Positions 8,555 to 18,147 of a stretch of DNA of 64,000 nt are shown piece after piece. The stretch is from Phyllobacterium sophorae (lineage in GTDB: Bacteria; Pseudomonadota; Alphaproteobacteria; Rhizobiales; Rhizobiaceae), in the NCBI RefSeq assembly GCF_003010965.1, contig NZ_PGGM01000016.1, forward strand, positions 111,580 to 175,579, read 5' to 3'. Both the position numbers and the translations under genes were made by a program. Numbering within the stretch: the first letter of the stretch is position 1; the number at the start of each line of letters is the position of its first letter. Under the pieces are notes generated by a model. The model was not told the DNA's origin. It searched no databases and saw only the letters and a program-made list of their open reading frames with translations.

Positions 8555-9466
8555 GTGGCCCAAAATCTTCCAAGTATTCTAGGCGGTGACGGTGGACTGA
8601 CCCGCTATCTCGAAGAAATCCGACGCTTTCCCATGCTCGAACCGCAAGAAGAGTACATGCTTGCAAAGCGGTATCTTGAGCATGCGGACCCCAAAGCGGC
8701 TCATAAACTTGTAACCAGCCATCTGCGGCTCGTCGCCAAGATCGCAATGGGTTATCGCGGCTATGGCTTGCCGATTGGTGAAGTTATTTCCGAAGGTAAT
8801 GTCGGCCTGATGCAGGCTGTCAAAAGATTCGAACCAGAACGTGGTTTTCGTCTAGCTACCTATGCCATGTGGTGGATCAAGGCCTCGATCCAGGAATATG
8901 TCCTGCGCTCGTGGAGCCTGGTCAAGATGGGCACGACCGCCAACCAGAAACGTCTGTTCTTCAACCTGCGTAAGGTGAAAAGCAAAATTCAGGCGCTGGA
9001 TGATGGTGACCTCAATCCGGAACAGGTCAAGGAAATTGCAACGCGTCTCAGTGTTTCCGAAGACGAAGTGATTTCCATGAACCGCCGCCTCTCGGGCGAT
9101 GCTTCGCTAAACGCACCCATTCGTTCGTCTGACGGCGAGGCGGGGGGTGATTGGCAGGATTGGCTGGTGGACGACCACGACAGCGCTGAAGAGATGCTGA
9201 TCGAGCAGGACGAACTGGAAAATCGCCGCGAAATGCTCACGAGCGCAATGTCGTCTCTGAACGATCGCGAACGCCGCATCTTCCAGGCACGACGCCTTGC
9301 TGATGATCCGGTAACGCTGGAAGATCTTTCGACGGAGTTCGGCATCAGCCGCGAACGCGTTCGCCAGATAGAAGTCCGCGCATTCGAGAAAGTGCAGGAC
9401 GCCGTGAAAGCCGCTGCGATCAAGCAGCAAAAGGCACTTGTCTCGACTGGCTCGGATGCTCGCTGA
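8555..9466 (+). CDS. rpoH: RNA polymerase heat-shock sigma factor RpoH
   Basis: The product has 303 residues. It is a sigma-32 type factor that directs RNA polymerase to heat-shock promoters. Region 2 is seen in LVTSHLRLVAKIAMGYRGYGLPIGEVISEGN and ATYAMWWIKASIQEYVLRSWSLVK segments (quoted in part), and the RpoH box region appears as QKRLFFNLRK. Region 4 has FGISRERVRQIEVRAF. The start is a GTG with AGGAGG eight bases upstream. The 248 bases before it are AT-rich and probably hold the promoter, but I could not fix a convincing -35/-10 pair. Many Rhizobiales carry two rpoH copies, so this may be one of a pair. Confidence 0.95.
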   Translation: MAQNLPSILGGDGGLTRYLEEIRRFPMLEPQEEYMLAKRYLEHADPKAAHKLVTSHLRLVAKIAMGYRGYGLPIGEVISEGNVGLMQAVKRFEPERGFRLATYAMWWIKASIQEYVLRSWSLVKMGTTANQKRLFFNLRKVKSKIQALDDGDLNPEQVKEIATRLSVSEDEVISMNRRLSGDASLNAPIRSSDGEAGGDWQDWLVDDHDSAEEMLIEQDELENRREMLTSAMSSLNDRERRIFQARRLADDPVTLEDLSTEFGISRERVRQIEVRAFEKVQDAVKAAAIKQQKALVSTGSDAR

Positions 9467-9489
9467 GTACGGACGTCAACGAATAGGAT

Positions 9490-9515
9490 AAAGGCCGCCT
9501 GTAGCGGCCTTTGTT
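9490..9515. terminator. Hairpin between convergent rpoH and a membrane-protein gene
   Basis: AAAGGCCGC and GCGGCCTTT form a nine-base-pair stem with a five-base loop, and T residues follow on the plus strand. On the minus strand the 5' A run becomes part of a T run, so it may end both converging transcripts. Confidence 0.75.
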
Positions 9516-9521
9516 CATGGC

Positions 9522-11111
9522 TTACCCACCTGCCTTCGCGGCCCAGGATTTCAGCACCTCATCGAACGCCTTCTCGCCAGGTAGACCCTTTTCAAGGGTG
9601 ATCAAGGCCCGCCGGCCCGTCTTGTAGGCGATTGGTATATCGACCCAGGACTGGCGCCGCATCAACGACATGTTGGTATCGATTGCCGTCTTCGCATCAT
9701 TCATTGCAATGATGAAGAAGTTGTCGGCAATCTTCGCCGGAATGGCGACGAGTGGGCTGCCCGGCGCCTGTTCCGTATCCTTGAACGTCATGCGTGACAC
9801 GTTGTCGATTGAACCGCCCGCAAATCCCTCGGGTACGGTAAAGATCATTTCGACCAGGTGACTTGCGGGCAGGGTCTTATCACCATTGCGCCGGATAATC
9901 ATGCGCAGATTGATGCCACGGTCAGGGATGGTAACCTCGGCCCGGATAGCTGGTTCCGGGGGAAGATCATTACCGGGTGATTCCTGTACGACCGACCAGA
10001 CGACACCGCCCGCATCCGCAGTACCGGCATCCTGCCCGGAGCGTTCCTCGTAGAAGAAAGCCTTCTGCCCGATCGGCAGCGCGGCAGACGGTTGCGCCTG
10101 ACCGGCAGCCTGCTGCTGGCCCTGTGCCGCAGGCGGTTTGGCGGTTTGATCGGGCGTCGAGGCCGCAACCGACGTACCCTCTCCGATAGAGGGTGTGTCA
10201 TTCGCTGGGCCGGGATTTATTTCCTGACCATCAGGCAGCAGCCGTTGCGTCAATTTTGGCTCCGGCTTCGGCTCGTTCGTTTCCGGGGCCGCTGCCGGAG
10301 TCGGTGTTGCTGGCTGTGGCGGTTGCGCCGGCGTGTCCGCTGTTTCCGCAGGTTTTGCCGGTTCCGGTTGGCTGCTGGTAAGATTGGCCAACCATGTCTT
10401 GACGGCCCCGGCCTGTGCCGAAATCCTGTCCTTGTAGGTCCATCCCGCATAGCCAGCGCCGGCGACGACCAAAAGCAAAGCAAGAATGCCAAGCAAAGGC
10501 ACCAGAGAACGCTTCTGCATTGGCTGCTTAAGGGGACCCCGCGTATAGACGCCATAGTCGCCAGTCCGGCGGTCTTCTGTTGCACCCCTCAGGTCGTCGT
10601 CAGTTTCTTCCTCAGGGCCTTGCCCCGTCTGCTGGTCCATAAAACCGGGAGCCGGTTTGGATATTTGAGGGTCTGCGCGAAAACTGTCGGGCTTGGTTAA
10701 TGTCCGCCCTTCACCGCTGGAACCTTGACTGGTCAGGAAATCTTCAAGGGCATCGGGCTGTGAGCCTACTTTTGTAAAGGCAGGAGCGGTAACCGGGATG
10801 GGCTTCTCCTCCGTAGGAGGAGGCGTCGAGGCGACGACAGGCGCCTGAGCAGGAACCGAGGGCGCCGCAGGAACAGGCTCTGGAACGGGAAGGCTATCCT
10901 CGACAGCAGGCGTGAATTCAGTCTCGACCTCAGCGATTGCATCTTCCAGCGCCTTGATTTGGCGCTTCGCCACGGTCTCCGTCGCATTCAGCGCGGCAAG
11001 CTTTTGCTCAATCGTTGCGCGGGCTTTCGCATACACACGTTGACGAAGCTCGGGCGTTGGATCCGCGAGCCCGTCAATTGTCTTCCTCAATACTGCAACG
11101 AAGTCTGCCAT
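9522..11111 (-). CDS. Large proline-rich single-pass membrane protein of unknown function
   Basis: The product has 529 residues and I recognise no catalytic domain. Residues 1-65 are helical and charged. Residues 70-110 are Pro/Ala/Val-rich, and 110-195 are polar and probably disordered. One membrane helix is at about 203-224. A second Pro/Ala/Gln-rich stretch (about 245-345) follows. The C-terminal 180 residues look folded, with repeated beta-like segments and FFIIAMNDAKTAI. It probably has a cytoplasmic N-terminal half and a periplasmic C-terminal half. It sits between rpoH and purA, and its start is 66 bases downstream of the purA stop on the same strand, so it may be cotranscribed. Confidence 0.7.
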   Translation of the reverse strand: MADFVAVLRKTIDGLADPTPELRQRVYAKARATIEQKLAALNATETVAKRQIKALEDAIAEVETEFTPAVEDSLPVPEPVPAAPSVPAQAPVVASTPPPTEEKPIPVTAPAFTKVGSQPDALEDFLTSQGSSGEGRTLTKPDSFRADPQISKPAPGFMDQQTGQGPEEETDDDLRGATEDRRTGDYGVYTRGPLKQPMQKRSLVPLLGILALLLVVAGAGYAGWTYKDRISAQAGAVKTWLANLTSSQPEPAKPAETADTPAQPPQPATPTPAAAPETNEPKPEPKLTQRLLPDGQEINPGPANDTPSIGEGTSVAASTPDQTAKPPAAQGQQQAAGQAQPSAALPIGQKAFFYEERSGQDAGTADAGGVVWSVVQESPGNDLPPEPAIRAEVTIPDRGINLRMIIRRNGDKTLPASHLVEMIFTVPEGFAGGSIDNVSRMTFKDTEQAPGSPLVAIPAKIADNFFIIAMNDAKTAIDTNMSLMRRQSWVDIPIAYKTGRRALITLEKGLPGEKAFDEVLKSWAAKAGG

Positions 11112-11177
11112 TCACCCAAACCTATGGTTTTGTTGTGAGATTAACCCTGAGACGCGCCTTTGACACTCAACTCGACT

Positions 11178-12473
11178 CTAATCATGAAATGGGTCAGTAA
11201 CAAGTATCGTGTCATCGCGTTCAGGGCTGGTGGACAGCAGTGCAATCGGCGCGCCGATCAGTTCTTCGATATAACGCACATATTTGACTGCCTGCGCAGG
11301 GAGTTCGCTCCAGCTGCGCGCGCCAGCTGTGGTTCCTTCCCAGCCTTCCAGCGTTTCATAGACAGGCTTTACGCGGGCTTGCTGCCCCTGACCTGCAGGT
11401 AGGTAATCGATTACCTCGCCGTCCAATTCATAACCCGTACAGACCTTGATTTCCTCAAGACCATCGAGCACGTCGAGTTTGGTCAGCGCAATACCACTGA
11501 TGCCGTTGTTGGCTACGGCCTGGCGCACGAGTACCGCGTCAAACCAGCCGCACCGGCGCTTGCGTCCGGTTACCGTTCCGAATTCGTGCCCGCGCTCGCC
11601 GAGAAATTGCCCGACTTCATTCTGCTGCTCTGTCGGGAACGGGCCTTCACCGACACGCGTCGTATAGGCCTTGGTGATGCCAAGAACATAGTGGAGGGAG
11701 CCAGGACCAATGCCTGAACCTGCCGAGGCCTGTCCGGCGACCGTGTTCGACGAAGTCACAAACGGATATGTTCCGTGGTCGATATCGAGCAGTGTGCCTT
11801 GCGCACCTTCGAAAAGAATGCGTTCGCCGGCACGTTTCTTCTGATCGAGCACGTACCAGACTCGGTCCATGAACGGCAAAATGTGCGGTGCGGCTTCGTT
11901 GAGCTCGGCGAGTAGCGCCGCGCCGTCCACTTCGGCGAAACCCAGTCCGCGGCGGAGTGGGTTGTGGTGAGCAAGCAACCGTTCAATTTTAGCTGGTAGC
12001 GTGTTCGGATCGGCCAGATCAAGTACATGAATTGCACGGCGGCCGACCTTGTCTTCATAGGCCGGTCCAATACCACGGCCGGTTGTGCCAATTTTGGTAC
12101 CCGCCGCGGCTTTTTCCTCACGCAGCCTGTCAAGCTCGCCATGAATCGAAAGGATAAGCGTCGTGTTTTCCGCTATTTTCAGCGTGTCCGGGGTAATGAC
12201 CACACCCTGCGCCTCGAGCTTCTTCTTTTCGGCTATGAAAGCGTGGGGATCAAACACGACGCCGTTACCGATGATGGAGAGCTTGCCCTGACGAACTACA
12301 CCTGAGGGCAGAAGCGACAACTTGTAGGTGACGCCATCGACGACCAGCGTATGACCCGCATTGTGACCGCCCTGAAAGCGAACGATGATATCTGCCCGTT
12401 CGGAAAGCCAATCGACAATCTTTCCCTTGCCCTCATCACCCCATTGGGAACCGATCACAACAACATTTGCCAT
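11178..12473 (-). CDS. purA: Adenylosuccinate synthetase
   Basis: The product has 431 residues, the normal length. It condenses IMP and aspartate using GTP to form adenylosuccinate, the first committed step to AMP. The N-terminal [11 protein letters not shown] loop contains the catalytic Asp13, and His41 is in GGHNAGHTL. Further signatures are [35 protein letters not shown] and [11 protein letters not shown]. An AGGAG lies close to the ATG at 12473. The gene is divergent from a DMT exporter gene. Confidence 0.97.
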   Translation of the reverse strand: MANVVVIGSQWGDEGKGKIVDWLSERADIIVRFQGGHNAGHTLVVDGVTYKLSLLPSGVVRQGKLSIIGNGVVFDPHAFIAEKKKLEAQGVVITPDTLKIAENTTLILSIHGELDRLREEKAAAGTKIGTTGRGIGPAYEDKVGRRAIHVLDLADPNTLPAKIERLLAHHNPLRRGLGFAEVDGAALLAELNEAAPHILPFMDRVWYVLDQKKRAGERILFEGAQGTLLDIDHGTYPFVTSSNTVAGQASAGSGIGPGSLHYVLGITKAYTTRVGEGPFPTEQQNEVGQFLGERGHEFGTVTGRKRRCGWFDAVLVRQAVANNGISGIALTKLDVLDGLEEIKVCTGYELDGEVIDYLPAGQGQQARVKPVYETLEGWEGTTAGARSWSELPAQAVKYVRYIEELIGAPIALLSTSPERDDTILVTDPFHD

Positions 12474-12667
12474 TCAAAACTCCTCGAGTCATAACCTCGT
12501 CGCGCACTTTTTCCTCAAATGCGGTGCTTCTATACAGGCTGGTTTATAAAAGCGCGACAATTCTTTCCACGATCACCGGACCAATTTGCCTTTATTTGCT
12601 GAATAAACCTATTGTCCGCCTAACTGCAAAAGTTATCTGCCTGCCAGCCGGAAAAGACTGAAAGATC

Positions 12668-13576
12668 ATGAACCGCACCGCCTATGTCTTTCTCCTGGTA
12701 ACTGCGCTGTTTTGGGGCGGCAACGCCGTCGCCGGGAAATTTGCTGTTGGGCACATCTCTCCGATGCTGTTGACATTGTTGCGCTGGCTCGTGGCTTTTC
12801 TATTGGTTGCCGCGATCAGCACTAGGCACGTCCGGCGCGATTGGAAGGTATTGCGCAAACATCTCTGGCTACTGGCCGCTTTGGGTGCCTTTGGCTTTAC
12901 ATTTTTCAATATGGCACTTTACAGCGCTCTCAACTACACGTCCGCAATCAATGTCACAATTGAGCAGGCAGGCATACCGATGGTCATCTTCATCACCAAC
13001 CTCCTGCTCTTTGGCACGCCCGTGCAAACGGGGCAGATCTTCGGCTTCAGCCTTTCCTTGATTGGTGTTGCGCTGACTGCCGGCCATGGGAGCTTCTCAC
13101 AGCTCGCCAGTCTGCAAGTCAATTTCGGCGATACCTTGATGCTTCTTGCCGTGCTTCTCTACAGCGGTTACACCGTCGCGCTGCGTTTTCGGCCAGCCAT
13201 CAACTGGCAAAGTCTCATGACGGCCATGACTTTCTTTGCCTTCTTGACAGCCATACCCTTCACGATCTGGGAGATGAAATCCGGAGCGATGAGATTTCCA
13301 GATATGACTGGAACCTTGGTGGTGCTTTATACAGCAATCCTGCCCTCACTTGCGGCGCAGGTTCTTTTCATCAAGGGCGTTGAGTATATCGGTGCGAATC
13401 GGGCTGGCTTGTTCATCAATGCAGTGCCGATCTTCGGTACGCTGCTTGCGGTTGCACTCCTCGGTGAAGATTTTCGCCCTTATCATGCGGTCGCACTGGT
13501 CCTGGTTCTTGGCGGAATCTGGATTGCGGAGCTCAGCGGACGCAAGCATGCGGCAAGTGAAGCTGGCGGAGCATGA
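12668..13576 (+). CDS. EamA-family (DMT superfamily) transporter
   Basis: The product has 302 residues with about ten membrane helices arranged as two EamA repeats. The first opens with FLLVTALFWGGNAVAGKFAV and the second begins after about residue 150. The C-terminal repeat contains SLAAQVLFIKGVEYIGANRAG and LLAVALLGEDFRPYHAVAL, typical of these metabolite exporters at the inner membrane. The substrate cannot be predicted. The last 44 bases overlap the 3' end of the convergent GNAT gene. Confidence 0.85.
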   Translation: MNRTAYVFLLVTALFWGGNAVAGKFAVGHISPMLLTLLRWLVAFLLVAAISTRHVRRDWKVLRKHLWLLAALGAFGFTFFNMALYSALNYTSAINVTIEQAGIPMVIFITNLLLFGTPVQTGQIFGFSLSLIGVALTAGHGSFSQLASLQVNFGDTLMLLAVLLYSGYTVALRFRPAINWQSLMTAMTFFAFLTAIPFTIWEMKSGAMRFPDMTGTLVVLYTAILPSLAAQVLFIKGVEYIGANRAGLFINAVPIFGTLLAVALLGEDFRPYHAVALVLVLGGIWIAELSGRKHAASEAGGA

Positions 13577-14069
13577 AACAGGCATCATCCGAATAGGTTT
13601 TCAGCTTGGGCTCAAGGTCCGGCCGGTTGGCGACTTCAAATCCCTGCTTCTCCCAAAAACCGGACGACCCATTCACTGCAACAAGTGACATGGTTTTAAA
13701 GCCTGATACGAGGGCATGGCTTGCCACAATGGAAATGATCTTGCCCGCCGCACCGCTGCCGCGCGCCGCCCCAAGCAAGGCTATGTCATGGATGTAATAG
13801 GTGTCAGAGTGTTCCGGCAAAGCCGAAAGAACGGTGTTCAGAGCTGGAATGTTAAAACTTTTCCAGGGATGCGTAACCGCATATCCGATGATTGTGCTTC
13901 CGTTTTCCAGAACATAGCTTCCATTTTCATACAGTACGAGCCGATTGAGAAAAACCGCATCATCCTCCGGAAATTCCGGATGAACTTCCTTTGCAACGGC
14001 GCTGACAGAAGCGAGATCGCCCGCTTCCATCAGCCGCCAGTGCAGCGGATTCTCCAGGGAGGTCATCAT
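13533..14069 (-). CDS. GNAT-family N-acetyltransferase
   Basis: The product has 178 residues. The GNAT fold is indicated by the acetyl-CoA-binding region IALLGAARGSGAAGKIISIVASHAL and the downstream MSLVAVNGSSGFWEKQGFEVA segment (shown in part). The substrate is unknown. Two adjacent ATG codons are possible starts; AGGGG is seven bases before the first. The start is only 31 bases downstream of serA on the same strand, so it may be the last gene of the serC-serA transcript. Its 3' end overlaps the convergent transporter gene by 44 bases. Confidence 0.8.
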   Translation of the reverse strand: MMTSLENPLHWRLMEAGDLASVSAVAKEVHPEFPEDDAVFLNRLVLYENGSYVLENGSTIIGYAVTHPWKSFNIPALNTVLSALPEHSDTYYIHDIALLGAARGSGAAGKIISIVASHALVSGFKTMSLVAVNGSSGFWEKQGFEVANRPDLEPKLKTYSDDACFMLRQLHLPHACVR

Positions 14070-14100
14070 GTGACACCCCTACAATCAGCTCCCAGTGAGA

Positions 14101-15696
14101 TCAAGCGACGTCAAACTCCAGCGGCTTTGCCGAAACAATCGCCTTGTTGATCCGCAATTCTTCCAGAACGTGGTCCGGAATGCGCTCGTCAAGATAAAGC
14201 ATAGCGATGGCGTTGCCTCCCGGAGCGTCGCGGCCGAGGGAGAAATTCGCAATATTGACGTTGTTATTGCCGCAAATGGTTCCGAGCAAGCCGATCATGC
14301 CGGGCGTGTCATTGTTGGTCGTATAGAGCATATGCTGACCAACCTCGGCATCGAGATTGATGCCCTTGATTTGAATGAAACGCGCCTTGCCGTCGGAGAA
14401 ACAGGTACCCGCGATCGACCGCGTCAATGAATCCGTCTTTACTGTCAGCTTGATGTACCCATCGAACACCCCGGATTTGTCACGCCTGACCTCCGAGAGG
14501 ATGATGCCGCGCTCTTTCACCATGATTGGCGCAGATACCATGTTCACATCGGCAACCTGGGGGCGGATCAAACCGGCCAACGCCGCGCTGACCAGCGCAC
14601 GTGTGTTCATTGCCGCAGTGGAGCCATCGAACAATACTTCCACTTCCTGGATAGGCTCTTCGGTAACCTGACCGACAAAAGCACCAAGCACTTCTGCCAG
14701 CTTGACAAAGGGCTTCAGACGCGGCGCCTCTTCGGCCGTGATGGACGGCATGTTGATTGCGTTCGAAACGGCGCCCCTGATCAGATAGTCTGACATCTGT
14801 TCGGCGACCTGCAAGGCGACATTTTCCTGTGCCTCGCTTGTCGAAGCGCCCAGATGCGGCGTGCAGACAACATTCGGGAGATGGAACAATTCGTTCTCGG
14901 TGGCCGGCTCTACCTCGAATACATCGATGCCCGCTCCAGCAACCTTGCCTGACTTGAGTGCAACGATAAGATCTTTTTCGACAATCAAACCGCCGCGAGC
15001 GCAATTGATGATTCGGACGCCGTCTTTCATCTTCGCGATCGTTTCTGCATTGATGATCCCGCGTGTTTTGTCAGTCATCGGCGTGTGCAGGCTGATGAAA
15101 TCCGCCCGTGCCAGAAGCTCATCAAGCTCGACCTTTTCAACGCCCAGCTCTTCTGCCCTGCCCTCAGAGAGGAACGGATCAAATGCCACCACATGCATTT
15201 TCAGGCCGACACCGCGCGTGGCAACGATCGAGCCGATATTGCCACAACCAATAACGCCAAGCGTCTTGCCTGTGATTTCGACGCCCATGAAGCGATTTTT
15301 CTCCCACTTGCCGGCGCGGGTGGAGGCATCTGCCTCCGGCAATTCGCGGGCAATGGCAAACATCAGGGCAACCGCGTGCTCGGCTGTGGTGATCGAATTG
15401 CCAAAAGGCGTGTTCATCACAATGATACCGCGGCGGGACGCAGCGGGGATATCGACATTGTCGACGCCGATACCAGCGCGGCCAATGACCTTGAGGTTCT
15501 TGGCGGCAGCAATCAGTTTTTCGGTAACTTTAGTTGCTGAGCGGATGGCAAGACCATCGTACTGCCCGATCACTTCGAGCAGTTTGTCTTTGTCCTTGCC
15601 AAGCTCCGGCAAGTAGTCGACCTCGACACCGTGATCTTTGAATATTTGCACGGCGGTCGGAGAAAGTTTATCGGATACGAGTACGCGCGGTGCCAT
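14101..15696 (-). CDS. serA: D-3-phosphoglycerate dehydrogenase
   Basis: The product has 531 residues, the length of the long-form SerA. It oxidises 3-phosphoglycerate to 3-phosphohydroxypyruvate, the first step of serine synthesis. The order is substrate-binding domain, NAD-binding GVIGCGNIGSIVATRG, catalytic Arg in NCARGGLI, Glu in DVFEVEPA and His in TPHLGAST. An intervening (ASB-like) domain follows, and a C-terminal ACT domain begins near TNNDTPGMIG and may mediate serine feedback. I place the start at the ATG at 15696, five bases after GGAGG; an in-frame ATG at 15708 is less likely. It lies 69 bases after serC. Confidence 0.96.
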   Translation of the reverse strand: MAPRVLVSDKLSPTAVQIFKDHGVEVDYLPELGKDKDKLLEVIGQYDGLAIRSATKVTEKLIAAAKNLKVIGRAGIGVDNVDIPAASRRGIIVMNTPFGNSITTAEHAVALMFAIARELPEADASTRAGKWEKNRFMGVEITGKTLGVIGCGNIGSIVATRGVGLKMHVVAFDPFLSEGRAEELGVEKVELDELLARADFISLHTPMTDKTRGIINAETIAKMKDGVRIINCARGGLIVEKDLIVALKSGKVAGAGIDVFEVEPATENELFHLPNVVCTPHLGASTSEAQENVALQVAEQMSDYLIRGAVSNAINMPSITAEEAPRLKPFVKLAEVLGAFVGQVTEEPIQEVEVLFDGSTAAMNTRALVSAALAGLIRPQVADVNMVSAPIMVKERGIILSEVRRDKSGVFDGYIKLTVKTDSLTRSIAGTCFSDGKARFIQIKGINLDAEVGQHMLYTTNNDTPGMIGLLGTICGNNNVNIANFSLGRDAPGGNAIAMLYLDERIPDHVLEELRINKAIVSAKPLEFDVA

Positions 15697-15765
15697 CATG
15701 GCCTCCATCGTTGAATCTGAATGAATGTGATTGAGGTGGCCGCATTGCGGCCACGTTCGCCCAAG

Positions 15766-16941
15766 TCAGGCGGCCTGTTTCAATGCGGCCTTCTGCGTCT
15801 GAAAGGCCCAATCGAGCCAAAGCGTGAGCGCTTCGAGGTCGGCAGATTCGATCGTAGCGCCCGCCCATATGCGCAAGCCTGAAGGTGCATCGCGATAGGC
15901 GCCAATGTCATAGGCGACGCCTTCCTTTTCCAGAACCGCCACAAGGTTTTTCGCGAAATCTGCCTGAACGTCGTTGGCAAGAGCCGTGATTTCGGGATCA
16001 ACGATGGTAAGGCATACCGAGGTGTTGGACCGTGTTGCAGGAACCGTCGCGAGATTGGCAATCCAGGGCGTGCGCTCGACGAAAGCATCGAGTACCGCAA
16101 AGTTCTTGTCCGCGCGTTCAACCAGACCATCGAGGCCGCCGATCGACTTTGCCCAGTTCAAAGCGTCGAGATAATCCTCGACGCAGAGCATTGATGGCGT
16201 ATTGATCGTCTCACCGGCAAAGATACCTTCGATCAGCTTGCCGCCGGAAGTCAGGCGGAAAATCTTCGGAAGCGGCCACGCCGGTTTGTAACTCAGCAGA
16301 CGCTCGACAGCGCGGGGGCTGAGAACTAGCATGCCGTGCGCGCCCTCGCCGCCAAGGACCTTCTGCCAAGAGAACGTAACAACATCGAGCTTATCGAAGT
16401 CCAGCCGCTGGGCAAAGGCAGCCGAGGTTGCATCGCAAATGGTCAAGCCTTTGCGGGCCGCGGGAATGAAATCACCATTCGGCACGCGGACGCCTGATGT
16501 GGTCCCGTTCCAGGTGAAAACCACATCGCGGTCGAAATCAACCGTGGAAAGATCCGGCAATTCACCGTATCCGGCTTCAATGGTGCGGGCATCGGCGAGC
16601 TTCAATTGCTTGATGACATCCGTCACCCAGCCGGCACCAAAGCTTTCCCAGGCGACCATATCCACACCGCGCTCGCCAAGGAGTGACCAGAGGGCCATTT
16701 CGACAGCGCCGGTGTCGGAAGCAGGAACAATGCCGATACGATAATCGGCCGGAACCTGCAGAATTTCGCGGGTAAGATCGATTGCCTGCTTTAGCTTCGC
16801 CTTGCCCACCTTGGCACGATGCGAACGGCCGAGTGGTGCGTCGGAAAGCGCATTGAGCGACCATCCGGGACGTTTTGCGCAGGGACCTGATGAAAAATTG
16901 GGGTTGGCCGGGCGCAGCGCCGGCTTTGATAGCGTGGTCAT
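15766..16941 (-). CDS. serC: Phosphoserine aminotransferase
   Basis: The product has 391 residues. It is a PLP enzyme that converts 3-phosphohydroxypyruvate and glutamate to O-phosphoserine. The N terminus has [15 protein letters not shown], and the PLP lysine lies in [15 protein letters not shown]. This long alphaproteobacterial form differs from the shorter E. coli type. The ATG at 16941 has AGGAG five bases upstream; the longer open frame extends into the structured leader and was not used. It is the first gene of serC-serA, preceded by a leader that resembles the serC RNA motif. Confidence 0.95.
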   Translation of the reverse strand: MTTLSKPALRPANPNFSSGPCAKRPGWSLNALSDAPLGRSHRAKVGKAKLKQAIDLTREILQVPADYRIGIVPASDTGAVEMALWSLLGERGVDMVAWESFGAGWVTDVIKQLKLADARTIEAGYGELPDLSTVDFDRDVVFTWNGTTSGVRVPNGDFIPAARKGLTICDATSAAFAQRLDFDKLDVVTFSWQKVLGGEGAHGMLVLSPRAVERLLSYKPAWPLPKIFRLTSGGKLIEGIFAGETINTPSMLCVEDYLDALNWAKSIGGLDGLVERADKNFAVLDAFVERTPWIANLATVPATRSNTSVCLTIVDPEITALANDVQADFAKNLVAVLEKEGVAYDIGAYRDAPSGLRIWAGATIESADLEALTLWLDWAFQTQKAALKQAA

Positions 16942-17000
16942 GTTTTCTCCTATCCTCACAGATAGCACGCCTCTCGTTGGGGAGAGGTGGCCCACTCCGG
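16942..17000 (-). ncRNA. Candidate serC leader RNA motif
   Basis: Directly before serC the minus strand can form a CCCGGAGTGGG segment, then a CCTCTC/GAGAGG hairpin (16970-16987), then a CTATC/GATAG hairpin (16950-16965) whose 3' arm runs into the AGGAG ribosome-binding site. Corbino and colleagues described a conserved serC motif in front of serC-serA in alphaproteobacteria, and this position and architecture agree. Burying the ribosome-binding site would allow control of translation. No ligand is known for the motif. Matching to Rfam would settle it. Confidence 0.6.
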
Positions 17001-17029
17001 GAACTAGGAGAAATGTCGCTGGCAGTCAA
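17001..17029 (-). promoter_or_regulatory. Candidate promoter of serC-serA
   Basis: On the minus strand CTTGACT (with TTGACT at 17029-17024) is followed after 17 bases by TAGTTC (17006-17001). The -35 box fits the alphaproteobacterial CTTGAC preference; the -10 box is weak. Transcription would start about where the structured leader begins. Confidence 0.4.
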
Positions 17030-17092
17030 GATATTTGTTTGAGCGCGACATGGATTACTGTCGCCGCCATGCGGTCGCGGAGCCCATATACA

Positions 17093-17126
17093 AATCAAAA
17101 CGGCAGGAAAGTGCTTCCTGCCGTTT
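17093..17126 (-). terminator. Intrinsic terminator of the outer-membrane protein gene
   Basis: A perfect 12-base-pair stem (AAACGGCAGGAA / TTCCTGCCGTTT) with a five-base loop is followed on the minus strand by a T run. It lies 23 bases past the stop codon of the outer-membrane protein and insulates serC from it. Confidence 0.85.
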
Positions 17127-17148
17127 CGGAATTAACAAGTTCTATCAA

Positions 17149-17931
17149 TTAGAAAGCGTAACGCACGCCCACTTTGAAGTCATGCGACGCAATGTCCTTG
17201 AACTTGAATGGTTCTGGATTAGCTCGAGTCTGGGAGTTGATGTAATTGAAGGCATCGCCGGTTTTGCCATCACCAAGATCAACGTAGCTGTAGCCGATAT
17301 CGATGGTCATGCGATCCGTCGCCTTGATACCAACACCCGCATGGAGCGCCCAAGCGAGCTCCCACTGCGAGGCGCTGCCCGCGTAGCCGCCGCCGCCCGT
17401 TATGATGTTGTCGTCAGTGAACCCGGATATCGTGTTCCGCGATGCGCCGATGCCCGCGCCCACATAAGGCGTTATACCGCTGAACGTCCCGAGATCGGCG
17501 TAAGCATTGGCCAGGAACAGCCATTCGGATTTCTTGGCGTGATATTCGTTGGTCGCTTCATCACCATTGTCTGGAATGCCATCTGTATCGTAGAAATCGA
17601 GCGCACTAAACTCGGTTTTACCGCGATATTGTGCCGTGACGTCAGCTCGGAACCAATCATTGAACTGATAGCCGATACCGATCTGTCCGATCACTCCGGC
17701 GTCGAACTCGCCGTCATTGAGCCAGGAATGAACAACGGGGTCGGAAAAGCCGACATAGTCCAGTTCGTCGAACCTCTGATTGCTCATGCCGATGTCACCA
17801 CGCAGATACCATCCGCTGAATGGCTGAACTTCGACAATCGGGTCTTCCTGGATATCTGCCGAGTAGGCCGGTGCAGCCGCCAGGCATAGGAGCGCTGCGC
17901 TCAATACAGCATGTTTGTTGAAAGTGCTCAT
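17149..17931 (-). CDS. Omp25/31-type outer-membrane beta-barrel protein
   Basis: The product has 260 residues. A signal peptide ends at about residue 24 (LCLAAAPAYSA), leaving an eight-strand-type barrel. Features are GWYLRGDIGMS, alternating aromatic strands such as GQIGIGYQFNDWFRADV, ITPYVGAGIGAS, and a final strand ending in Phe (FKVGVRYAF), the usual signal for outer-membrane assembly. The family is abundant in Brucella and relatives. I chose the ATG at 17931 because GAGGG is eight bases upstream and the signal peptide starts there. It has its own terminator and is probably a single-gene transcript. Confidence 0.88.
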   Translation of the reverse strand: MSTFNKHAVLSAALLCLAAAPAYSADIQEDPIVEVQPFSGWYLRGDIGMSNQRFDELDYVGFSDPVVHSWLNDGEFDAGVIGQIGIGYQFNDWFRADVTAQYRGKTEFSALDFYDTDGIPDNGDEATNEYHAKKSEWLFLANAYADLGTFSGITPYVGAGIGASRNTISGFTDDNIITGGGGYAGSASQWELAWALHAGVGIKATDRMTIDIGYSYVDLGDGKTGDAFNYINSQTRANPEPFKFKDIASHDFKVGVRYAF

Positions 17932-18095
17932 TTCTATTTCCCTCACAAGGCCGGTGATCAAAGCGCAGCGACTGCTACTAAAGGTTGTGTAAGCCAATAT
18001 GAGGGGAAAAAGTTAAATCCCGCTTAACCGTGTTTATTCACCATATTCATTAACGTTAATCGATCCTGAACAGTAATAACGACAAAGCGGAAAGC

Positions 18096-18123
18096 AAAAT
18101 GGGCCCGAATTCGGACCCATTTT
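18096..18123 (-). terminator. Hairpin terminator after glmM
   Basis: AAAATGGGTCCG pairs with CGGGCCCATTTT across an AATT loop on the minus strand (one imperfect pair), followed by a T-rich stretch, 24 bases past the glmM stop. Confidence 0.7.
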
Positions 18124-18147
18124 ATTTAGCAACCAAAATAAAGAAGG

